Of a DNA stretch of 9,909 nucleotides, positions 5,541 through 9,909 are shown one piece after another; within the stretch, counting starts at the first letter, position 1; every line of letters begins with the position of its first letter. Under the pieces are notes generated by a model. That model saw nothing but the letters and a program-made list of their open reading frames with translations. It searched no databases and was not told the origin of the DNA. The DNA comes from Candidatus Peregrinibacteria bacterium RIFOXYB2_FULL_32_7. GTDB taxonomy: Bacteria; Patescibacteriota; Gracilibacteria; UBA1369; GWF2-33-10. Location: the NCBI GenBank assembly GCA_001787465.1, contig MFXJ01000001.1:8639-18547 (forward strand), written 5' to 3'. The translations under genes were made by a program, and so were the position numbers.

Positions 5541-6188
5541 TTCAAAAATCGCTGAGCCTATTCTCAACATATTTGATCCAGCTTTTAATGCTAGTTGGTA
5601 ATCTTGGGACATGCCCATTGAGAGAATGGTAAATGGTGAATGATGAATGGTGAATGTTTTTGAAATTTGCTGATGCAAATTTGTTAATTTTTGGAAACCT
5701 GCTAAAGTTTGTTTTTCTGTGAGGTCTTGTTTGGCGATTGTCATTAAGCCTTGAATTTCAATGTTTTTATATTTTTGAGATAATTCATTGATGATTTTTG
5801 CGTTAAGGTCTTTTGTTTTAAATCCATATTTATTTTCATCTTCAAAAATATTTATTTGCAGTAAAATTGGCATTACTTTATTTATTTTTTGACATTCTTG
5901 ATTGATTTTTTCAATTAATTTAAAAGAATCAATAGATTGAATCATGTCAAAAATTTCAACTGCTTTTCTAACTTTGTTAGTTTGTAAATGCCCGATTAAA
6001 TGTTTTGTAATTTTGAGGTTTGAAAGTTTTTGTTCGGCTGATTGAATTCTATTTTCTCCTATATCCGTGATCCCAGCTTCAATGACTTTTTTAATTTCAT
6101 CAATAGATCGATTTTTTGTGACAACAACAAGGGTAGTTTTTGGATATGATTCTAATTCGTTGAGAATTTTTTGGAGATTTGAGAACAT
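5532..6188 (-). CDS. yggS: YggS/PROSC family PLP-binding protein
   Basis: This is a single-domain TIM-barrel protein that binds pyridoxal 5'-phosphate and buffers vitamin B6 and linked amino-acid metabolism; no enzyme activity is established for the family. The PLP lysine is Lys25 in VVVTKNRS. Other family motifs are IGENR (43-47), HLIGHLQTNK (63-72), QINIFEDENKYGF (111-123), GLMTIA (147-152), SMGMSQDY (190-197) and LRIGSAIF (208-215). The length of 218 aa is slightly below the usual 230. Residues 178-189, immediately before SMGMS, are encoded by a 7-bp tandem repeat (5624-5656) and read TFTIHHSPFTIL. Since the phosphate-binding motifs follow directly, the repeat must be tolerated there. The gene overlaps the toxin gene by 9 bp tail to tail and is divergent from der. 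Confidence 0.93.
   Translation of the reverse strand: MFSNLQKILNELESYPKTTLVVVTKNRSIDEIKKVIEAGITDIGENRIQSAEQKLSNLKITKHLIGHLQTNKVRKAVEIFDMIQSIDSFKLIEKINQECQKINKVMPILLQINIFEDENKYGFKTKDLNAKIINELSQKYKNIEIQGLMTIAKQDLTEKQTLAGFQKLTNLHQQISKTFTIHHSPFTILSMGMSQDYQLALKAGSNMLRIGSAIFESK
5624..5656. repeat. 7-bp tandem repeat array inside yggS
   Basis: On the plus strand the units are GAATGGT, AAATGGT, GAATGAT, GAATGGT and a partial GAATG, about 4.7 copies. Unlike the array in ddl it has no inverted half. It is translated in frame on the minus strand as YggS residues 178-189. Confidence 0.85.
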
Positions 6189-6258
6189 TTTAAATTAGTA
6201 ATTGATAATTAATAGAACCCGAATTTGTTTTGCTTTTTAAGGAGGATTTTGCTAAATT

Positions 6259-6264
6259 TATAAT
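6259..6264 (+). promoter_or_regulatory. -10 box of the der promoter
   Basis: A perfect TATAAT lies 35 bp upstream of the ATG at 6299. At 17-bp spacing the -35 would be TTTAAG (6236-6241), a poor match. A start of transcription near 6271 would rule out any start codon upstream of 6299. Confidence 0.45.
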
Positions 6265-6298
6265 ACGATCTTTTTTCGAAATATTACAAATTTTTTTT

Positions 6299-7669
6299 AT
6301 GGGAGGGGCTCCATCGAAGACAAAATCTATCATAGCTATAGTTGGTAGACCAAATACCGGGAAATCTACTCTTTTTAATAAATTAATTGGTGAGCGTAAA
6401 GCCATTACGTCAGAATTTGAAGGTACAACTAGAGATAGAATTACAAACGAATGCGCTTTTGGTAATTTAGATGTTTTGCTTGTGGATACGGGAGGACTTG
6501 AATTTCAGGAACATGAAAATATTGAAGAGGAGGTCCAAATACAAGCTAAAATTGCTATTAGTGATGCTGATTTAGTGATTTTTTTGATAAGCGCGAAAGA
6601 GTTGTTGACTTCAGATGATTATCAGGCGGCGGAGTTATTAAGGAAATCAGGTAAAGAAGTATTTCTAGTTGCTAATAAATGTGATGTTTCAACTTCGCGT
6701 GATAAAATTGTTGAATTATATGGTCTTGGTTTTGGAGATCCGATAGAAATTTCAGCTATTCATGGTACTGGTATGGATTATTTAAAAAATAAAATTATTG
6801 ATAGATTAAAAAAACTTGGTTTTAAGAAAAATAAGATAACAAAAAAAAAAGATTCGGATATTAAAATAACTTTTGCTGGTAGGCCTAATGTCGGTAAATC
6901 TTCACTTGTGAACGCATTTTTTAATGAAGAAAAAGTTATTGTTTCAGATATTTCCGGTACTACCAGAGATGCGATTGATTTGAAATTTGAGTACGAAGGA
7001 CATAAATTTATTTTAATAGATACGCCAGGGATAAGATCTCCTGGTAAAAGAGAAAGAAGATTAGAAAAATATAGCGTTATCAGGTCTCTTGAATCAATTG
7101 AAAGAGCAGATGTGGTTTTATTAATTTTGGATTATAAAGAGGGGTTAGCTCATCAAGATTGTTATGTTGCAAATTCTATTTTGAAAGCTGGAACTGGTCT
7201 TATTATAGTTGTAAATAAATCTGATTTAATGGAGTCAAAACAAGAGGATATGGATAAATTTTTATTAAACTTACAGAGCGGATTAAAATTTGCGCCTTGG
7301 GCGCCAGTAATTTTTGTGTCGGCTAAAAATAAGAAAAATATTAATAAAATTTTTGATTTAGCGACTTCAATAAAAGAAAATCGTCAAAAGAGAATTTCAA
7401 CAGCAGAACTTAATAGTTTTGTTGCTGATTGTGTAATGAAACATCATCCTACTGGGACAAAACTTAAAAAACCTAAAATTCTGTATGTTACGGAGGTAGA
7501 TGTCGAACCGCCTCATTTTATATTTTTTGTAAATAGTGCTAAATCTTTTCATTTTTCATATAAAAGATATTTAGAAAATCAGCTACGAGAAAAATATGGA
7601 TTTGAAGGAACAGTTATTAAGATTGAATTTCGAGGAAAGCCGACTAGAGCTCAATCTGCCCATTCGTAA
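6299..7669 (+). CDS. der: Ribosome-associated GTPase Der (EngA)
   Basis: Der has two GTPase domains in tandem and helps assemble the 50S ribosomal subunit. Domain 1 shows GRPNTGKST (residues 16-24), TTRDR, DTGG, NKCD and SAIHG. Domain 2 shows GRPNVGKSS, TTRDAID, DTPG, NKSD and SAK. A KH-like C-terminal domain (from about PKILYVTEVDVEPPHF to the end) binds rRNA. I chose ATG 6299, which gives 456 aa, because the usual Der N-terminus begins a few residues before IAIVGRPN. The frame is open upstream to a TTG at 6230, but that stretch contains the TATAAT at 6259 and has no family homology. The chosen start has no upstream Shine-Dalgarno, while a perfect AAGGAGG sits uselessly at 6239-6245. The stop codon abuts that of the convergent gene. 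Confidence 0.96.
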   Translation: MGGAPSKTKSIIAIVGRPNTGKSTLFNKLIGERKAITSEFEGTTRDRITNECAFGNLDVLLVDTGGLEFQEHENIEEEVQIQAKIAISDADLVIFLISAKELLTSDDYQAAELLRKSGKEVFLVANKCDVSTSRDKIVELYGLGFGDPIEISAIHGTGMDYLKNKIIDRLKKLGFKKNKITKKKDSDIKITFAGRPNVGKSSLVNAFFNEEKVIVSDISGTTRDAIDLKFEYEGHKFILIDTPGIRSPGKRERRLEKYSVIRSLESIERADVVLLILDYKEGLAHQDCYVANSILKAGTGLIIVVNKSDLMESKQEDMDKFLLNLQSGLKFAPWAPVIFVSAKNKKNINKIFDLATSIKENRQKRISTAELNSFVADCVMKHHPTGTKLKKPKILYVTEVDVEPPHFIFFVNSAKSFHFSYKRYLENQLREKYGFEGTVIKIEFRGKPTRAQSAHS

Positions 7670-8566
7670 TTATCCTATTCCTAATTTTTTTAGCTTTTTC
7701 CTCCACTCCTTTCGATAATGTTTCCGCATGTCTATATTATGAAATTTTAGCATGTCTTTATTGATAATGATTGATGAAGTGTTTGAGTCTAATTTTTTTG
7801 ATTTTTGTTGGCAACGGGCAAGTTGGAAGCGTTGAAGCATTTTTTCGATGAAATTGCTAAATCTGTTTCTGAATAAAATGTTTGAGGCAAATTTAATTAA
7901 TTTTAAATTATTTTGATTTTTGTTTTCGCGATAATTGTAATTGATATATTTTTCCATCCATTTCCTATTTATTTCTATCATTTTTTTATAAATTTCATAG
8001 CCAAATAAAGGTTTTAAATCTTTTAGCCAATAGGCTAAGTAGGGATCTTCTCCTTCTAGCGTTATTTTTGAAAAATCTAAAGCATTTTCCGTACACCAGA
8101 AACTTAAACAAAATCTACCTTTGATTTTATTGCCATGCCTTCGTAAACCAAAAATTGAAGTTAGAAAAGTAATAATTATTCTAGCTGTAAAAAGATGACT
8201 GCGTTCAGTAACTATAAATAAATCTATATCGCTTTCTTTATCAGGATTATTAAAAGAAAGAGTGTTACAGACTGCTACCATTTTGAGAAAAGGGGTAATT
8301 TTGAATATCCACGACCATTGATATATTTTTTTCCAGAGTTTTTCGGCATGTTTGTTTGTTTGGAGGCGATTTTGAATGATTGAAGAACGGTTCTGAAGAT
8401 GGAAAAAATTTTGATGCATTCCAATTAAACCTTCTAAATCAAGAGGGCTTTTTATTATAATGCCAGTATATTGTTGAATTTCATTTATTGTTAATGGGTA
8501 ATTAAAAACATCGAACCAGGCAAGAGTTTTTATGATGCTGTTTTTTTCTTTTTTGCTTAGCGACAT
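7670..8566 (-). CDS. Nucleotidyltransferase-fold protein with N-terminal winged-helix-like region
   Basis: The 298-residue protein starts with a helix-turn-helix-like segment (about 10-45, TLAWFDVFNYPLTINEI). The core carries SDIDLFIV (residues 112-119), which fits the metal-binding DxD of the DNA polymerase beta/minimal nucleotidyltransferase fold with Asp113 and Asp115. The usual Gly-Ser motif about ten residues earlier is replaced by CNTLS (100-104). A hydrophobic helix follows (about 126-140), then a Lys/Arg-rich C-terminus (about 205-298) with many helices. Related proteins of this layout are, to my knowledge, frequent in CPR genomes, without a known substrate. Possible roles range from nucleotide transfer to a small molecule or RNA, to a catalytically dead binder. 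It converges on der with no bases between the stops. A TTTAAA-N17-TATAAA promoter candidate lies in the palindrome upstream. Confidence 0.75.
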   Translation of the reverse strand: MSLSKKEKNSIIKTLAWFDVFNYPLTINEIQQYTGIIIKSPLDLEGLIGMHQNFFHLQNRSSIIQNRLQTNKHAEKLWKKIYQWSWIFKITPFLKMVAVCNTLSFNNPDKESDIDLFIVTERSHLFTARIIITFLTSIFGLRRHGNKIKGRFCLSFWCTENALDFSKITLEGEDPYLAYWLKDLKPLFGYEIYKKMIEINRKWMEKYINYNYRENKNQNNLKLIKFASNILFRNRFSNFIEKMLQRFQLARCQQKSKKLDSNTSSIIINKDMLKFHNIDMRKHYRKEWRKKLKKLGIG

Positions 8567-8623
8567 TTCAATTTTTTAAAATATATATAAAAAATAGGAT
8601 AAAGAATATCCTCTTACGTTTAT

Positions 8624-8652
8624 TTTATACTACTCCGCTTTGAAATTTTAAA
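8624..8652 (-). promoter_or_regulatory. Promoter candidate of the nucleotidyltransferase-fold gene
   Basis: On the minus strand TTTAAA (8647-8652) and TATAAA (8624-8629) are separated by 17 bp, about 60 bp upstream of the ATG. The -10 matches five of six and the -35 four of six. It lies within the left arm of the palindrome. Confidence 0.45.
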
Positions 8653-8764
8653 ATTAAGTAGTATATGCTCCGAAGCTTAATTATTTATTTTATAAAGTAA
8701 ATAAACAATATTATAAAGCTACGTAGCATTATACAATTTTAAATTATTAAAGCGTAGGAGTATA
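8626..8764. repeat. 139-bp imperfect palindrome (MITE-like or structured RNA)
   Basis: The outer arms 8626-8655 and 8735-8764 match at 25 of 30 positions without gaps, beginning with TATACT. The inner arms 8661-8678 and 8716-8734 pair with two mismatches and one bulge. The apex is TTTATTT (8684-8690) with AAATAAA (8699-8705) around 8 nt. The ends are TA-rich, which fits a Tc1/mariner-type miniature element inserted at TA. No transposase is present. A transcribed hairpin with a regulatory role is an alternative. Confidence 0.75.
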
Positions 8765-8766
8765 TT
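8738..8766 (+). promoter_or_regulatory. Mirror-image promoter candidate in the right palindrome arm
   Basis: TTTAAA (8738-8743) and TATATT (8761-8766) are separated by 17 bp and point towards the LOG gene. It is the mirror copy of the promoter candidate in the left arm. It is secondary to the better promoter at 8834. Confidence 0.3.
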
Positions 8767-8833
8767 AGATATTTACATTTCTATAATACAAGAAAAGCTT
8801 CGGAGGACAAGAAGGATAAAGGAAAGATTTTTA

Positions 8834-8862
8834 TGGACACTGGAAATTTTTTATGTTACAAT
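8834..8862 (+). promoter_or_regulatory. Promoter of the LOG-family gene
   Basis: The -35 TGGACA (8834-8839) and -10 TACAAT (8857-8862) are separated by 17 bp, and TG at 8854-8855 makes it an extended -10. Each box is one base from consensus. Transcription would start near 8869, leaving a leader of about 43 nt. Confidence 0.75.
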
Positions 8863-8911
8863 ATTTGGAATATGTTTTTAGTAAATTTTTTCTTTCCTCT
8901 TTTTTTAAATT

Positions 8912-9601
8912 ATGTATAGTAAAAATACTCATGATTTCAATATAATCGTTCATGAAATGTCAAAAGATGTTTTAAAAGATTTTAATTCTGATAGATTCCG
9001 TGTAGTTATTTTTGGTTCAGCTAGAGTTCAGCCTGATAATCAAATTTATCAAGATATTCGTAAATTAGCGAAAAAAATTGGGCAGGCAGGGCACGATATA
9101 GTTACTGGAGGAGGGCCTGGAATAATGGAAGCGGCTAATCTTGGTCATCGTGAAGGTACTCCGCAGGCAAATAATCCAGCGAGATCAATTGGTCTTAATA
9201 TTCGTTTGCCTATGGAGCAACAAGAGAATCATAATTTGGATATTATGCAGATTCACGACAGATTCTCTACACGATTAGATGAATTTATGGCACTTTCAAA
9301 CATTGTAATTATCGCTCCCGCTGGTGGGATAGGTACTTTGCTAGAATTTTTTTATACTTGGCAGCTTCTTCAAGTGCATCATATACGAAAAATGCCGATA
9401 GTTCTAATCGGAGATATGTGGAAAGGTTTGATTGAGTGGATAAGAAAAGAACCGTTAATATATAGATATTTAGATCCTGAAGATATGAATTTTATTATTC
9501 ATGTTGATAATTGCGAAGAAGCTTTTGCAATTATTGAAAAAACGCATCAAAAATTTATGGAAAATAAAAAAATCTCTTGTCAAATTGTTAAAAAATTGTA
9601 A
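8912..9601 (+). CDS. LOG-family (TIGR00730-like) Rossmann-fold protein
   Basis: Members of this family include cytokinin riboside 5'-monophosphate phosphoribohydrolases (LOG) and bacterial nucleotide 5'-monophosphate nucleosidases (PpnN/YgdH), which cleave the base from a nucleotide. The glycine-rich GGGPGIMEA (residues 66-74) and PAGGIGTLLEFF (136-147) are the family signatures, with Glu145 in the PGGxGTxxE position. Here the second motif reads PAGG rather than the common LPGG. An Arg-Ser segment at FGSARV (34-39) opens the Rossmann fold. The length of 229 aa suits the family, without the extra domains of PpnN. In a CPR cell a role in nucleotide salvage is more likely than hormone making, but the substrate is an inference. 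It has its own strong promoter and no Shine-Dalgarno. Confidence 0.9.
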   Translation: MYSKNTHDFNIIVHEMSKDVLKDFNSDRFRVVIFGSARVQPDNQIYQDIRKLAKKIGQAGHDIVTGGGPGIMEAANLGHREGTPQANNPARSIGLNIRLPMEQQENHNLDIMQIHDRFSTRLDEFMALSNIVIIAPAGGIGTLLEFFYTWQLLQVHHIRKMPIVLIGDMWKGLIEWIRKEPLIYRYLDPEDMNFIIHVDNCEEAFAIIEKTHQKFMENKKISCQIVKKL

Positions 9602-9728
9602 AAGAGCTTGGAAGATTTAATAAAAAGATGTTATTATCGAAACTCTGATGTATAGTGAAATTGTGCTAGCCTTAGAAAAAATTTTATGGTTTGAAGGTTT
9701 AAGGTGTTTTTTGAGAAGAAGAAAGAAT

Positions 9729-9751
9729 TTTTAAATTTTAAATTTTAAATT
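9729..9751. repeat. 7-bp tandem repeat TTTTAAA upstream of the last gene
   Basis: Three perfect TTTTAAA units (9729-9735, 9736-9742, 9743-9749) plus TT end 4 bp before the ATG at 9756. The period equals that of the arrays in ddl and yggS, but the unit is pure A/T, so chance in AT-rich DNA is a real alternative. Confidence 0.6.
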
Positions 9752-9755
9752 GTTT

Positions 9756-9909
9756 ATGGGAGATAAACCCTTAACAACAGATGAAGATCAAAGAGATAGG
9801 TTCTCAGGGTCATTAAATCATTTTACTCCAGTGGAGGGGAAAGAAAGAGCTGAAGTATTAGTAGATAAAGAAATTTCAGATTTAATATCACATGTGCGAA
9901 AATTATTAA
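9756..9909 (+). CDS. Unknown protein, 3' end outside window
   Basis: An ATG at 9756 opens a frame that runs without a stop to the window edge (51 codons). It starts MGDKPLTTDEDQRDRF and continues acidic and polar, with a probable helix from about residue 29 (KERAEVLVDKEISDLISHV). There is no signal peptide. No Shine-Dalgarno is present; the leader is the TTTTAAA repeat. A TATAGT at 9651-9656 is a weak -10 candidate about 100 bp upstream. The codon pattern looks like real coding, but no family can be named. Confidence 0.55.
   Translation, partial: MGDKPLTTDEDQRDRFSGSLNHFTPVEGKERAEVLVDKEISDLISHVRKLL

Larger units (their letters stand above)
8567..8911. other. 345-bp intergenic region rich in inverted repeats
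   Basis: No gene is visible here. From left to right it holds a small hairpin AGGATA/TATCCT (8596-8601/8607-8612), the 139-bp palindrome (8626-8764), an 11-bp inverted repeat partner AAGCTTCGGAG (8795-8805), a second copy of AGGATAAAG (8813-8821, first at 8596-8604), and the LOG-gene promoter (8834-8862). A last inverted pair, AGGAAAGA (8819-8826) with TCTTTCCT (8891-8898), precedes seven T. Confidence 0.8.

Noticed and set aside
6230..6298. Upstream extension of der from TTG 6230
   Set aside because: The extra 23 residues have no Der homology and the DNA contains a perfect TATAAT at 6259-6264, so the ATG at 6299 is preferred.
6190..6405. 71-codon minus-strand frame over the start of der
   Set aside because: It is antisense to the conserved first GTPase motif and covers the der promoter; it has no family features.

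Overview
The window is AT-rich, densely packed DNA, mostly short genes with short gaps. It most likely comes from a small-genome bacterium of the Candidate Phyla Radiation (Patescibacteria, probably a Parcubacteria-like lineage). The evidence is indirect: an enlarged D-Ala-D-Ala ligase, a minimal set of housekeeping genes among lineage-restricted unknowns, TAA/TAG/TGA all fitting as stops (standard code), and almost no Shine-Dalgarno sequences in front of genes. There is no 16S gene or ribosomal protein here, so the assignment is an inference.

Layout. Bases 1-1428 hold a 5'-incomplete ddl gene. A 65-bp palindromic array of 7-bp repeats is embedded in frame just before its catalytic domain. 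Next comes a small unknown gene (1459-1794). Two minus-strand genes follow: a putative lipoprotein (1801-2604) and a transglutaminase-like protein with TPR-like repeats (2676-3938). Divergent from these is lepB (signal peptidase I, 4036-4680). After it come a tRNA-Gly(GCC) with its own promoter and hairpin terminator, then a compact type II toxin-antitoxin pair (4957-5540) with a good promoter and a direct-repeat operator candidate. A yggS-type PLP-homeostasis gene (5532-6188, minus) converges on the toxin gene and carries a second 7-bp repeat array in frame. der (6299-7669) is divergent from yggS. A nucleotidyltransferase-fold protein (7670-8566, minus) converges on der with no spacing. The 345-bp gap 8567-8911 holds a 139-bp imperfect palindrome with outward-facing promoter-like sequences, then a strong extended -10 promoter for a LOG-family gene (8912-9601). 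The window ends in a third 7-bp repeat array and the start of an unknown gene (9756 onward).

Functionally, ddl (peptidoglycan precursor), lepB (protein export), der (50S assembly), yggS (vitamin B6 balance) and tRNA-Gly are housekeeping genes that do not form one pathway. The accessory content is the toxin-antitoxin pair, the lipoprotein and transglutaminase/TPR pair, and the repeats.

The most unusual signals are the repeats. Three separate period-7 tandem arrays occur in under 10 kb, two of them inside conserved housekeeping genes, and there is a large nested palindrome in the main intergenic region. They could be mobile or expansion-prone repeat families of this genome. I cannot show that from one window.
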